Shown here piece after piece: positions 52,404 to 61,388 of a stretch of 64,000 nt of DNA; position 1 is the first letter of the stretch; each line of letters begins with the position of its first letter. Position numbers and translations under genes: made by a program. This DNA is from an uncultured Microbacterium sp. (lineage in GTDB: Bacteria > Actinomycetota > Actinomycetes > Actinomycetales > Microbacteriaceae), in contig NZ_CAMFHZ010000008.1 of the NCBI RefSeq assembly GCF_945952435.1, positions 1 to 64,000 on the forward strand, given 5' to 3'. The notes beneath the pieces were generated by a model. The model saw only the letters and a program-made list of their open reading frames with translations. It had not been told where the DNA came from and did not search any database.

Positions 52404-53410
52404 TCCTGCTCGCCGCGCTCGTGCTCCTGTTCCTCTGGGTTCTGACCGTGTCCACAGGATTCCGGCTCGTCTCGCCCCTGAAGGCCGTCGGCCGGCGCAG
52501 TCCCGTCGGCTTCCTCGCATCGCTGTGCGCGGCGCTCGCCCTCACCACCAACTTCCCGCCCGTCTACATCGCGGTCGACCACCTGCTGGGCGGGCGGAAC
52601 TTCGCATCGCTCACGCAGCACACCTTTCTGGCGCTGGCGTCGTACTTCGTGATGGTCCTGATGCTCCGGTCGGTGGGACTGCTGACGAAGAAGGCCCGTG
52701 CGATCGTGACCGTATCGCTGGGCGTGACTCTGGTCGTGCAGACGGCAGCGTTCCTGCTCATCTCCCCGCTTCCGACGACGACGGAGCTGATTCCCGCTGC
52801 GCACACGCAGGTGTCGACCCTGGTCTACTCGACCATCCACACGCTGTACTTCGGTGTCGCGTGCGCCGTCGCCGTCGTCGTCGGGGCGATGCTCGCCGAA
52901 CGCCACCGAGCGCTGTCGATCCGGATCTCTGCCATGGCGCTCCTGGTCGGCGGGGGTGCGGGCCTCGTGAACATCGGCATTTGCGTGTTCCGCGACACCG
53001 CCCGGTTCCTCGGAAACACGAGCGTCGAGGCCCTCGATCCGATCTACCGGGTCCTCCTCGTGCTCATCGCATTCGGCTTCAGCGTCGGGCTGTCCGTGCC
53101 CGCCATCGAGGGATCGATCCGTCGTCGCCGACTCGGGAGGACGCTTCGCACGCTGCAGGGCGCTCTGGCACGCAGCGAGCACGAGGGGTGGAAGCCGTCT
53201 CGTGTGGTCCGCGAGGCGGACCTGCAGACCGCGACCCCGGATGCGTTCCGTACCCTCAACGAGGCGGTGATCCGGCTTCGCGATGGGCAGATGTTCGGAA
53301 CGGGACCGGAGCTCACCGCTGCGGAGACCGAGGCCCTGGACACCGCGGAGCGCCTCCTGCACGGGTCGGCCGGCAAGACCGGCCGACGGGCGACCGCGAC
53401 GAGGGCGTGA
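52400..53410 (+). CDS. Multi-TM membrane protein, MAB_1171c-like
   Basis: A 336-residue protein with about seven hydrophobic segments (2-20, 36-55, 71-90, 105-124, 145-168, 180-197, 222-242), then a C-terminal cytoplasmic domain of about 95 residues with Arg/Glu-rich helices. It resembles the MAB_1171c-type putative transporter/receptor proteins that are found with HTH and ImmA/IrrE genes in actinobacteria; this is a memory-based family call. It overlaps the peptidase gene by four bases and likely signals to it from the membrane. A small RNA candidate follows. The ligand or cargo is unknown. Confidence 0.7.
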   Translation: MILLAALVLLFLWVLTVSTGFRLVSPLKAVGRRSPVGFLASLCAALALTTNFPPVYIAVDHLLGGRNFASLTQHTFLALASYFVMVLMLRSVGLLTKKARAIVTVSLGVTLVVQTAAFLLISPLPTTTELIPAAHTQVSTLVYSTIHTLYFGVACAVAVVVGAMLAERHRALSIRISAMALLVGGGAGLVNIGICVFRDTARFLGNTSVEALDPIYRVLLVLIAFGFSVGLSVPAIEGSIRRRRLGRTLRTLQGALARSEHEGWKPSRVVREADLQTATPDAFRTLNEAVIRLRDGQMFGTGPELTAAETEALDTAERLLHGSAGKTGRRATATRA

Positions 53411-53470
53411 CGGCGGTCCGCGACATGTCCACCGCGGAGCCCGCGACTTCGGGGTTCCCGTGGCTAGACT

Positions 53471-53583
53471 CAAGGGAGTCCACGTGGCTTGGCCCGTGGG
53501 AGTTCTCATCGACGCAGAGCACCTGCCCCCCGGGGCTCTGCGCGGGTGAGAACTCGACGCCCCGGGCTTCGCCCCGGGGCGTC
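53471..53583 (+). ncRNA. Putative structured small RNA with four hairpins
   Basis: About 113 bases follow a TAGACT -10 candidate (53465-53470). Stems in order: GACTC/GAGTC (53467-53471, 53476-53480), CCACG/CGTGG (53480-53484, 53495-53499), GAGTTCTCA/TGAGAACTC (53500-53508, 53547-53555) enclosing GCAGAGC/GCTCTGC (53514-53520, 53535-53541), and an 11-bp terminator stem at 53556-53583. The -35 region lacks a good consensus. GACATGTC at 53422-53429 lies 36 bases upstream of the -10. No known RNA family is recognised. The terminator also faces the convergent SDR gene. Confidence 0.45.
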
Positions 53584-53640
53584 GCTGTTCCCGCTCCGCG
53601 TCCGGATCCGCCCCGGCTGGAGAGGTGCTTCACGACGGGG

Positions 53641-54630
53641 TCAGCGCCCGACGATCTCCCGGACCGCCGCGTCGAGGGCCGGGTAGCGGAACGTGAAGCC
53701 GGCGTCGGCGAGGACCGCCGGCGCGACCCAGTTGCTCTTCAGCACGAGCTGCGATTCGGCCCGCAGCACCGCCATGCCCGGCTCCAGGACGAAGCGGGGT
53801 GCCGGCAGTCCGATCGGCATGCCCACCGCCCGGCGCAGCGTGCGCATCAGCTCGATGTTCGGCACCGCCTCGGGAGAAGCCATGTTCACGGGTCCGCTCA
53901 CCTCGTCGTGGTCGCGGAGGAAGCGCACGGCCTGCACGTAGTCGTCCTCGTGGATCCAGGAGAACCGCTGCCGCCCGTGCGAGCGCACGTAGTCGGGCTC
54001 CGGCGCGGGCGTGGGGTGCTCGCCGATGCCGCGATAGCGCCCGTGCGGGAACCACCAGCCGTCGTACTGCGCTCCGCCGGCCCCGAGGCGAGCGAGGCGC
54101 AGGAGCAACCGCATGACCGGTGCGCGCCGCCCCAGTACGAGGGTCGTGCGCAGCGCGATCCGACGGGTGCCCGGCAGGTCGCCGGCGAACAGCTCCTGTT
54201 CCCAGGCCCGCGTCACGTCGGGCAGGAATCCGCCGTCGCTCTGCGGATCCGCCTCCGTCTGGGCACCGTCCAGCGCATAGCGGTACGCCCCCGCGGAGCT
54301 GCCGTTGATCCACAGCGGGGGCGGAGCGTCCGCCTCCGCGATGGCCGCGTGCAGGATCCGCGTGGTGCGCAGACGGGAGCGCAGGATCTCCTCGCGGTTG
54401 CGGTCGGTGTAGCGGCAGTCGATGCGCCGCCCGGCGAGCCCGACGACGACCGCGGCGCCGTCGACCAGGGAACGCACCCCGGCGCGGTCGTCCCAGTGCG
54501 CGTCCGCCTCCGACCGTCCGATCGTACGCACGTCGTAGCCGTCGGCGCGCAGCGCCCGGCCGATCGCGGATCCGATGTACCCGCTTCCCCCGCCGATCAC
54601 GGCCCGAGGGTGTGCCTGCGCGGCGCTCAT
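53641..54630 (-). CDS. TIGR01777-family SDR epimerase-like protein (second copy)
   Basis: A 329-residue paralog of the gene at 49559: GGGSGYIGSAIGRALRADGYDV, VVGLAGRRIDCRYTDRNREEILRSR, PPPLWINGSSAGAYRYA, WEQELFAGDLPGTRRIALRTTLVLG and KSNWVAPAVLADAGFTFRYPALDAAV match position by position. It may have kept or changed a similar function. Its ATG overlaps the end of the PLDc_N gene by four bases, so translation is coupled. It is convergent with the small RNA, sharing a terminator. Confidence 0.9.
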   Translation of the reverse strand: MSAAQAHPRAVIGGGSGYIGSAIGRALRADGYDVRTIGRSEADAHWDDRAGVRSLVDGAAVVVGLAGRRIDCRYTDRNREEILRSRLRTTRILHAAIAEADAPPPLWINGSSAGAYRYALDGAQTEADPQSDGGFLPDVTRAWEQELFAGDLPGTRRIALRTTLVLGRRAPVMRLLLRLARLGAGGAQYDGWWFPHGRYRGIGEHPTPAPEPDYVRSHGRQRFSWIHEDDYVQAVRFLRDHDEVSGPVNMASPEAVPNIELMRTLRRAVGMPIGLPAPRFVLEPGMAVLRAESQLVLKSNWVAPAVLADAGFTFRYPALDAAVREIVGR

Positions 54631-55007
54631 CCCTCCGCCCCCTTCTCCCCGCCGCCCTGCGCCTTGCGTCGCTTCTCGATCTCCGCACGCAGCCGCCACT
54701 CCTCGATCTCGCGGTCGAGGTCGGCGATCTGCTGCTCGGTGCTGCGGCTGTCGGCGGGGCGGGCGGGCGCCGGAGCCGGATCCGGGGTCCGGCGTTCCCG
54801 CGCGGGGCGCGGCATGCGGATCCCCTCCCGGTCGTACTCGCGTCCCACGAGGAACCAGATGAGGGATCCCGCGAGCGGGATGAGGATGACGAGGATGATC
54901 CAGAAGGCCTTCGGCAGGTACTTCACCTGGTCGTCGCGTCGCGTGATGATGTCGACGAGCGCGCCGATCAGCAGCGCCAGCATCAGGATCGAGAACAGGA
55001 CGGCCAT
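54627..55007 (-). CDS. PLDc_N-domain membrane protein
   Basis: A 126-residue protein with two membrane helices (residues about 2-20 and 34-52) that match the phospholipase D nuclease N-terminal (PLDc_N) domain: the KAFWIILVILIPLAGSLIWFLVGRE strand-turn-helix. A Pro/Arg/Ala linker and a C-terminal coiled coil (TEQQIADLDREIEEWRLRAEIEKRRKA) follow. Such proteins have no catalytic HKD domain. It precedes and overlaps the SDR gene, so the two are expressed together. Function unknown. Confidence 0.9.
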   Translation of the reverse strand: MAVLFSILMLALLIGALVDIITRRDDQVKYLPKAFWIILVILIPLAGSLIWFLVGREYDREGIRMPRPARERRTPDPAPAPARPADSRSTEQQIADLDREIEEWRLRAEIEKRRKAQGGGEKGAEG

Positions 55008-55048
55008 GGCGACAGCCTAAGAGACACGCGCCCCGGAACCTACGTCGC

Positions 55049-55978
55049 TCAGGGCAGCGTGTGCCCTGCCGCACGGAACAACTCGTACCATTCGGCGCGG
55101 CTGAGCGCGACGTCCGACCCCCGCGCGGCCTCGCGCACCCGCGAAGGCGTCGTCGTGCCGAGCACGACCTGCATGCCCGCGGGGTGACGGGTGATCCATG
55201 CGGTGGCGATCGCGGTCGGCGTCACCGCGTGCGCCTCCGCGATGCGCGCGAGGGCCTCGTTCAACTCCGGGTAGGCGGGGTCGTCCAGGAACACGCCGGT
55301 GAAGAGGCCGGACTGGTACGGCGACCACGCCTGGACGGTGATGCCCTCGATGCGGCAGTACTCGACGATGCCTCCGCCGTCGCGGCCCACGCTCTGCTCC
55401 AGCGCGGCCATGTTCGCGGCGAGCGGCTGCGCGATGACCGGCGCGTGCACGATCGAGAGCTGCAGCTGGTTCGCGACGAGCGGCTGCGTCACCGCCGTCC
55501 TCAGCAGATCGATCTGACGCGGGGTGTGGTTCGAGACGCCGAACGCGCGCACCTTCCCGCTCGCGTGCAGCTCGTCGAAGGCCCTCGCGACCTCCTCCGG
55601 CTCGACGAGCGCGTCGGGGCGGTGCAGGAGGAGCACGTCGATGCGGTCGGTCCGCAGCGCCGCGAGCGACCCCTCGACCTCGCGCAGGATGTGGTCGTAG
55701 GAGAAGTCGAACATGCCCTGGTCCGGCACGATGCCGCACTTGGTCTGCAGCGTGATCTCGTCGCGCTCGGCGGGCGACAGCGCGAGCGCGTCGGCGAACC
55801 TCGCCTCGCAGCCGTGCATCGCGCGGCCGTAGATGTCCGCGTGGTCGAAGAAGTCGACGCCGCTGTCCCTCGCGGCGTCGTACAGCGCTCGGATCTGCGC
55901 GTCGCTGCGATCCTCGATGCGCATCATCCCGGCGATCACCGCGGGCGCGGTGCTCCCGGCGAAACGCACCTGTTTCAT
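55049..55978 (-). CDS. Aldo/keto reductase, YdhF-like
   Basis: A 309-residue TIM-barrel reductase. It contains [36 protein letters not shown] (catalytic Asp and Tyr), [41 protein letters not shown] and the C-terminal PLAANMAAL and [15 protein letters not shown]. These are YdhF/AKR signatures. Substrate is unknown. It overlaps the DUF2252 gene by four bases at its start (ATGA), so the two are translationally coupled. Confidence 0.93.
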   Translation of the reverse strand: MKQVRFAGSTAPAVIAGMMRIEDRSDAQIRALYDAARDSGVDFFDHADIYGRAMHGCEARFADALALSPAERDEITLQTKCGIVPDQGMFDFSYDHILREVEGSLAALRTDRIDVLLLHRPDALVEPEEVARAFDELHASGKVRAFGVSNHTPRQIDLLRTAVTQPLVANQLQLSIVHAPVIAQPLAANMAALEQSVGRDGGGIVEYCRIEGITVQAWSPYQSGLFTGVFLDDPAYPELNEALARIAEAHAVTPTAIATAWITRHPAGMQVVLGTTTPSRVREAARGSDVALSRAEWYELFRAAGHTLP

Positions 55979-57372
55979 GCGGTGCTCTCCTCGGAGGTGG
56001 TGTCGGGGGCGGTCGTCGCGGCTCCGGGCCGGTGCACGAACGCGCGATAGTCGTCCGCGGCGAGGTCGGCATAGGCGTTGGCCCACTCGACGAGGACCGT
56101 CGCGAGCTGCACGCCCTTTCCCGCGTACCCCGCGACCTCCGCCGCAGACGGGGCCTGCGCGTGCGCGCGGGCGAGCGTGATGGCGCAGGCGACCGCGTAT
56201 TCACGATAGCCCTCGTCCTCGACGACGTCCGTGTCGATCGCCCCCTTCATGTCGTGGAACTGGCGCACGTAATAGCTCTGCTCCACGCCGCGGATGTGCC
56301 CGAGGAACGGATCCGAGAAGGCCTGCAGCACCCGCTGCATCGCGACCACCCGCGCCCCCTCCCCGCCCTCGGCGATCCGGCGCTGCATCTCGGCGGGCTG
56401 GGCGATCCCCCCGTACGCCGCCAGCACGCTGCGCCCCGCTTCCTTGACCTGGAGGATCATCGGCTCGGCGTCCGGCGTTCCCAGCATCGCGAGGTAGCAG
56501 CGCGTGCCCACGCTCCCGACGCCGACGACCCTCCGGGCGATGTCCCGCAGGCGATACTGCTGCAGCAGCAGCTGGATGTCGACGTTCGCCGACGCCGCAT
56601 ACCGGCCGAACGCGTGGTCCCCGATCGCGTGGATGTCGGCGCCGACGTGGGTCATGACCGGCGGCTGCTCGATGAAGCGGGGGTGGCCGTCGTCGCCCGC
56701 GACGGTGAGCTTGCGCACGGCGCGCCGGCCGGTGCGCTTCTCCGCCGCCGTGATCGCCGCCTGCAGCTCCTGCCGGGAGGTGGCGTCGAGGCCGTCGAGC
56801 ACCGCGGCCGGGTCGAAGTGGGCGAAGTAGCGACGCAGCGGATCCCGGTGGACGGCGGCCTGCAGCGCGCGGCAGTAGGCGAGGACGCTGCGCCGGGCCG
56901 CGTCGTCGGCGACCGCCGCGCCCCGTGTCTCGCGCGCCCCGATGACGACGCTCGCCACGAGGCGCTTCAGATCCCAGTCCCAGGGCGTCCAGGCGGCCTC
57001 GTCGAAGTCGTTGAGGTCGAACAGCAGCGTGCGCTGCGGCGAGGCGAAGAAGCCGAAGTTCCCGATGTGCGCGTCGCCGCAAGAGGGGACGAGGATGCCG
57101 GTGTGCGGCGCGCGCGCCAGATCCGCCGCCATGATCGCCGCCGTGCCGCGATAGAACGCGAACGGATCCGCCGCCATGCGCTCGGCGCGCAACGGCACGA
57201 GATCCTGCAGCCGCGTCTCGTCCTGCCGGGCGAGGATCCCGAGCGGATCCCTGGCGTCCGTCGCGATCTCCGCGAGAGCGGTGCGCGGCGTGCGCTGCCT
57301 GGCCGCGCGTCCCGCGGCGATGCCTCCGGCACGGGACAGCATCGGCTGCCCGACGAGGTTGGTCTCGACCAT
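55975..57372 (-). CDS. DUF2252 protein (kinase-like fold)
   Basis: A 465-residue soluble protein. It has the DUF2252 signatures [70 protein letters not shown], and KEAGRSVL near residue 330. The GDAHxGNF and DFDE motifs resemble the catalytic loop and metal-binding Asp of the aminoglycoside phosphotransferase-like kinase fold, so a small-molecule kinase is suspected, but none is established. CAATAT lies five bases before the ATG, the same leaderless pattern as other genes here. Confidence 0.92.
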   Translation of the reverse strand: MVETNLVGQPMLSRAGGIAAGRAARQRTPRTALAEIATDARDPLGILARQDETRLQDLVPLRAERMAADPFAFYRGTAAIMAADLARAPHTGILVPSCGDAHIGNFGFFASPQRTLLFDLNDFDEAAWTPWDWDLKRLVASVVIGARETRGAAVADDAARRSVLAYCRALQAAVHRDPLRRYFAHFDPAAVLDGLDATSRQELQAAITAAEKRTGRRAVRKLTVAGDDGHPRFIEQPPVMTHVGADIHAIGDHAFGRYAASANVDIQLLLQQYRLRDIARRVVGVGSVGTRCYLAMLGTPDAEPMILQVKEAGRSVLAAYGGIAQPAEMQRRIAEGGEGARVVAMQRVLQAFSDPFLGHIRGVEQSYYVRQFHDMKGAIDTDVVEDEGYREYAVACAITLARAHAQAPSAAEVAGYAGKGVQLATVLVEWANAYADLAADDYRAFVHRPGAATTAPDTTSEESTA

Positions 57373-57537
57373 GCCCCATATTGTCCCTTCCGCGGCCGGT
57401 TCCCGGTGGTATCGCGTCGACTCGGCACGCCGCCACGCCGTTTCGTACGTTGCCTTGCGCGTCGCATCCGGGGGATGATCTCCGATGCATCGAAGAACGG
57501 CTGTCGACCCGGGGCGGCCCAGAGGAAAGGCATCGCA

Positions 57538-59109
57538 ATGAGCGAGCAGACCCCCGGCCGCGCCGTGGATCCCGAGGACGCCCTCGAGAACGAGCGCGAG
57601 CTGACCGGAGACCGGTTGACCGCGGTCGAGGACTTCTCCAGCGAGGACGCCGGCTACCACAAGGCGCTCAAGCCTCGTCAGATCCAGATGATCGCGATCG
57701 GCGGGGCGATCGGCACGGGCCTGTTCATGGGCGCGGGCGGACGCCTGGCGTCCAGCGGACCGGCCCTCATCCTCGTGTACGCGGTCTGCGGCTTCTTCGC
57801 GTTCCTCATCCTGCGCGCGCTCGGCGAGCTCGTGCTGCACCGCCCCTCGTCGGGGTCGTTCGTCTCCTACGCCCGCGAGTTCTACGGCGAGAAAGTCGCG
57901 TTCGTCAGCGGCTGGCTGTACTTCCTGAACTGGGCGATGACCTCCATCGTCGACGTGACCGCCGCGGCGCTCTACGTCAAGTTCTGGGCGCACTACTGGC
58001 CGCCGCTGCAGGCGGTCCCGCAGTGGCTCATCGCGCTCGTCGCGCTCGTCGTGGTCCTCTCGCTCAACCTCGTCAGCGTCAAGGTCTTCGGCGAGATGGA
58101 GTTCTGGTTCGCGATGATCAAGGTCGTCGCACTCGTCGCGTTCCTCGTCATCGGGACCGTGATCCTCGTCCTGCAGGGCTCGACCGACGTCGGGCCGACC
58201 GGGTTCTCGATCATCGCCGACCACGGCGGCGTCTTCCCGATGGGCGTGTTCGCCCCTCTCATCGCGATCTCCGGCGTCGTGTTCGCCTACGCCTCGATCG
58301 AGCTCGTGGGCACCGCCGCGGGCGAGACCGCGGAGCCCGCGAAGGTCATGCCCCGGGCGATCAACACCGTCGTGATCCGGATCGCGGTCTTCTACGTCGG
58401 ATCCATCCTGCTGCTGTCGCTGCTGCTCCCGTTCAGCACGTACAAGGCCGGGGAGTCCCCGTTCGTGACGTTCTTCTCGCACCTCGGCGGCGCGCAGACC
58501 GGGGCCGTCGCCGGATCGATCATGAACTTCGTCGTGCTCACCGCCGCGCTGTCGAGCCTCAACGCAGGCCTCTACTCGACCGGACGCATCCTCCGCTCGA
58601 TGTCGGTGAACGGATCCGCTCCGCGGTTCACCGCGCGGATGAGCCGCAACGGCGTGCCCTACGGCGGGATCCTGCTCACCGCCGTCATCACCCTGGCCGG
58701 CGTGGTGCTGAACGCCGTCGTGCCCTCGCAGGCGTTCGAGATCGTGCTGGAGGTCTCGGCGCTCGGCATCATCGGCGGATGGGCGACGATCATCCTGTGC
58801 CAGCTGCGCCTGCACGCGCTCACGAAGAAGGGCGTGCTCGAGAGGTCGTCGTTCCGCATGTTCGGCGCGCCCTACACCGGCTACCTCACCCTGGCCTTCC
58901 TCCTGTTCGTGCTCGTCACGATGGGCTTCACCGAGACGGGCCGCTGGGTGCTGCTGTCGCTCGTGGTGATCGCGCCCGCGCTCGCCGTGGGCTGGTTCGC
59001 CGCGCGCAAGCGGATCCTCGCCGCCGCCGCGCAGCGCGAGGGATACACGGGGCTGCATCCCGTGCTGCCGCATCGCCAGGCCACGGAGGCGCTGCGCGAC
59101 GACGACTGA
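57538..59109 (+). CDS. Amino-acid permease, AnsP/GabP type
   Basis: A 523-residue APC transporter. A 40-residue charged cytoplasmic N-terminus is followed by [35 protein letters not shown] (helix 1) and twelve helices, with [30 protein letters not shown] and [30 protein letters not shown]. These fit L-asparagine or gamma-aminobutyrate permeases of the AAT family. AGAGGAAAGG precedes the ATG. It is a single gene, without an asparaginase nearby in the window, so its substrate remains open. Confidence 0.92.
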   Translation: MSEQTPGRAVDPEDALENERELTGDRLTAVEDFSSEDAGYHKALKPRQIQMIAIGGAIGTGLFMGAGGRLASSGPALILVYAVCGFFAFLILRALGELVLHRPSSGSFVSYAREFYGEKVAFVSGWLYFLNWAMTSIVDVTAAALYVKFWAHYWPPLQAVPQWLIALVALVVVLSLNLVSVKVFGEMEFWFAMIKVVALVAFLVIGTVILVLQGSTDVGPTGFSIIADHGGVFPMGVFAPLIAISGVVFAYASIELVGTAAGETAEPAKVMPRAINTVVIRIAVFYVGSILLLSLLLPFSTYKAGESPFVTFFSHLGGAQTGAVAGSIMNFVVLTAALSSLNAGLYSTGRILRSMSVNGSAPRFTARMSRNGVPYGGILLTAVITLAGVVLNAVVPSQAFEIVLEVSALGIIGGWATIILCQLRLHALTKKGVLERSSFRMFGAPYTGYLTLAFLLFVLVTMGFTETGRWVLLSLVVIAPALAVGWFAARKRILAAAAQREGYTGLHPVLPHRQATEALRDDD

Positions 59110-59210
59110 GCGCGGTCCCGCTCGGCCGAAACCTCCGCGCGTCCCCCGCGTAACACCGCCGTCATCCGCGTCGCCCACACTGGAGCGATCGGTGCGGTGG
59201 GAGGTGGACC

Positions 59211-60779
59211 ATGATCGATCCTCTGGGTGTGATCGTGCTGGTCGGCGCGCTCGTCGTCGCCGCGAACTGGCTCGCGCCGCTCCTGCGGATTCCGGCGCCG
59301 CTGCTGCAGCTGCTGCTGGGAGTGCTGAGCGGGTTCGTCCCGGCGGTGCGCGGGATCCACCTCCCGTCCGAGGTGGTGCTCGTGCTGTTCCTGCCGGCCC
59401 TGCTGTTCTGGGAGGCCGTGACGATCCCGCTGCGGGAGGTCCGCCGCGACATGCGGGTGATCCTGCTGCTCAGCACCCTGCTCGTGGTCGTCACCGCCTT
59501 CGGGATCGCCGAGACCGGGGTGGCCCTGGGCTGGAGCGCCGTCGCCGCCCTCGTCCTCGGCGCCGCGCTCGCCCCGACCGATGCGACGGCGGTCGGCGGC
59601 CTCGCCCGCGCGCTGCCGCACCGGGTCGCGACGCAGCTGCGGGCGGAGAGTCTCGTCAACGACGGCACCGCGCTGGTCCTGTTCACGATCACGACCGCCG
59701 TCGCGACGAGCGCGGCGACCGTGACCGGGTGGCAGGTCACCGGGCTCGTCGTGCTCGCGTACGCGGGAGGAGGCGCGGTCGGTTTCGCCGCGGGCCTGCT
59801 CGGCACGTTCGTGGTCCGAAGGCTGGACGACGCGATCACGAAGAACACGGCGATGGCGCTCATCCCGTTCGCCGCGTTCCTGGGTGCCGAGCAGGTGCAC
59901 GCCTCCGGGGTCATCGCCGTGGTGGTCGCCGGGCTCGTCATCGGTCGGACGGGCCCCCGGGCGGGCACCCCGCTCTCGCGGCAGCAGATGAACTCGTTCT
60001 GGACCCTCGCGACCCGTGGCCTCAACGGTGCGCTCTTCGTCCTCATCGGCATCGAGGCGCAGTCGGCCGTGCGCGCCGTGCCGTCGGAGGCGGTGCCAGG
60101 GCTGCTGCTCTTCTGCGTGCTCGCCTGGGTCGCGCTCCTGCTGATCCGCTTCGTCTTCCAGATGCTCACCGCCTGGTCGCTCCGGCTGCTCGATCGCCGC
60201 CCGTCCCAGCGCAGCCGGCGGCTGCCGCATCGCGCCCGCGTCGTGTCCACGACGGCGGGCTTCCGCGGCGCGGTGTCGCTCGCGGTCGCCCTCGCCGTGC
60301 CGAGCGGGATCCCTGGGCGCGACGAGATCGTCTTCGTCGCCACCGGCGTGGTGATCCTCACGCTCGTCGTACAGGGCATGCTGCTGCCCGCCGCGATCCG
60401 CTGGGCGCGCTTCGAGCCGGACACCGCGCTGACGGATGAGCTCTCCGAGGCGCAGCGCGACACGACGCTCGCCGCGCTCCGGGCGGTGCCGTCGCTCGCC
60501 GAGCGGCTCCGAGCCCCGGAGAGCGTGCGCGATCGCATCGCCGCGGAGTACCGGGAGCGGCTGGAGCGGATCGACCGGGCGGCGGACGGCTCGGATCCGG
60601 CGCTCTGGGCGGCCGACGGCGACTACGCGCAGCTCGGTCTCGCGGTGCTCGAGCACAAGCGGGAGGTGCTGATCGGCATGCGCGACCGCAAGGTGATCAG
60701 CGACGCGACGCTGCGGGTGCTGCAGACCCGGATCGATCGGGATGCGCTGCGCCTGGCCCCGCCGCGTCCGATCGAGTAG
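59211..60779 (+). CDS. Na+/H+ antiporter, CPA1 family
   Basis: A 522-residue membrane protein with about twelve helices. Diagnostic motifs: APTDATAVGGLARALP and ESLVNDGTALVLFTITTAVA (ion-binding Asp in the ND motif), and the late TAGFRGAVSLAVALAVP. The cytoplasmic tail (about residues 400-522) is charged and helical, with DTALTDELSEAQRDTTLAALR. It exports Na+ (or K+) in exchange for protons. GGGAGG lies upstream of the ATG (about 10 bases). No operon partner is evident. Confidence 0.94.
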   Translation: MIDPLGVIVLVGALVVAANWLAPLLRIPAPLLQLLLGVLSGFVPAVRGIHLPSEVVLVLFLPALLFWEAVTIPLREVRRDMRVILLLSTLLVVVTAFGIAETGVALGWSAVAALVLGAALAPTDATAVGGLARALPHRVATQLRAESLVNDGTALVLFTITTAVATSAATVTGWQVTGLVVLAYAGGGAVGFAAGLLGTFVVRRLDDAITKNTAMALIPFAAFLGAEQVHASGVIAVVVAGLVIGRTGPRAGTPLSRQQMNSFWTLATRGLNGALFVLIGIEAQSAVRAVPSEAVPGLLLFCVLAWVALLLIRFVFQMLTAWSLRLLDRRPSQRSRRLPHRARVVSTTAGFRGAVSLAVALAVPSGIPGRDEIVFVATGVVILTLVVQGMLLPAAIRWARFEPDTALTDELSEAQRDTTLAALRAVPSLAERLRAPESVRDRIAAEYRERLERIDRAADGSDPALWAADGDYAQLGLAVLEHKREVLIGMRDRKVISDATLRVLQTRIDRDALRLAPPRPIE

Positions 60780-60893
60780 AGCCGCATCCGCTCGCGCAGG
60801 GTTTGTGCGCCGACCGGGTCCCGTCGGCGTCGATGTCGGTGCCCCGGCGTAGCCTCGCAGCGAGGCGGATGGTCCGCCGAAGGAGCGTTCCTC

Positions 60894-61277
60894 ATGGACT
60901 GGAAGATCGAGCTCATCTTCGTCCCCGTCACGGACGTCGATCGCGCGAAGGAGTTCTATCAGCGGATCGGCTTCCACGCCGACCACGACTCGACACCGAT
61001 GGAGGGGCTGCGGTTCGTGCAGATGACCCCGCCCGGATCCGCGTGCTCGATCGCCTTCGGAACCGGTCTGGGGCACGAGGGCATGCGGCCGGGCCAGCAG
61101 GACTCGATCCAGGTCGTCGTCCCCGACGCCGACGGTGCCCTCGCGCAGCTGCAGGCGGCCGGGGTCGAGGCCCGCGGCGTGGAGGAGCTGAGCTGGGGGC
61201 GCTTCGTCACGTTCGCCGACCCGGACGGCAACGGCTGGACTCTGCAGGAGCTCCCGGACTATGCCGCCCAGGGCTGA
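60894..61277 (+). CDS. VOC-superfamily glyoxalase-like protein
   Basis: A 127-residue single VOC domain: DWKIELIFVPVTDVDRAKEFYQRIGFHADHD at the start, then RFVQMTPPGSACSIAFGTG, the second half VVVPDADGALAQLQAAGVEARG and the closing GRFVTFADPDGNGWTLQELPD with the usual Glu. The DPDGNxWxLxE motif is typical of glyoxalase/bleomycin resistance proteins. Metal ligands cannot be assigned fully: the first-strand His of glyoxalase I is not obvious. GAAGGAGCG precedes the ATG. It probably binds a small ligand or degrades one. Confidence 0.9.
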   Translation: MDWKIELIFVPVTDVDRAKEFYQRIGFHADHDSTPMEGLRFVQMTPPGSACSIAFGTGLGHEGMRPGQQDSIQVVVPDADGALAQLQAAGVEARGVEELSWGRFVTFADPDGNGWTLQELPDYAAQG

Positions 61278-61388
61278 GGCGCGGCGCTCCGCCGTCGTGC
61301 TGTCTCCCCCGCGCTGCGGTCCCCCGGCGACGGCGTGTGCGGCGCGTGCGGCTGGGCGAGTCCGGCCGCACGGCGCTAGCGTGGGGGC

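Noticed and set aside
53430..53640. A small protein gene starting at ATG 53425 with many Pro, Ser and Trp
   Set aside because: The frame crosses the strong hairpins and terminator, lacks a ribosome binding site and shows no domain; the hairpin structure explains the sequence better.
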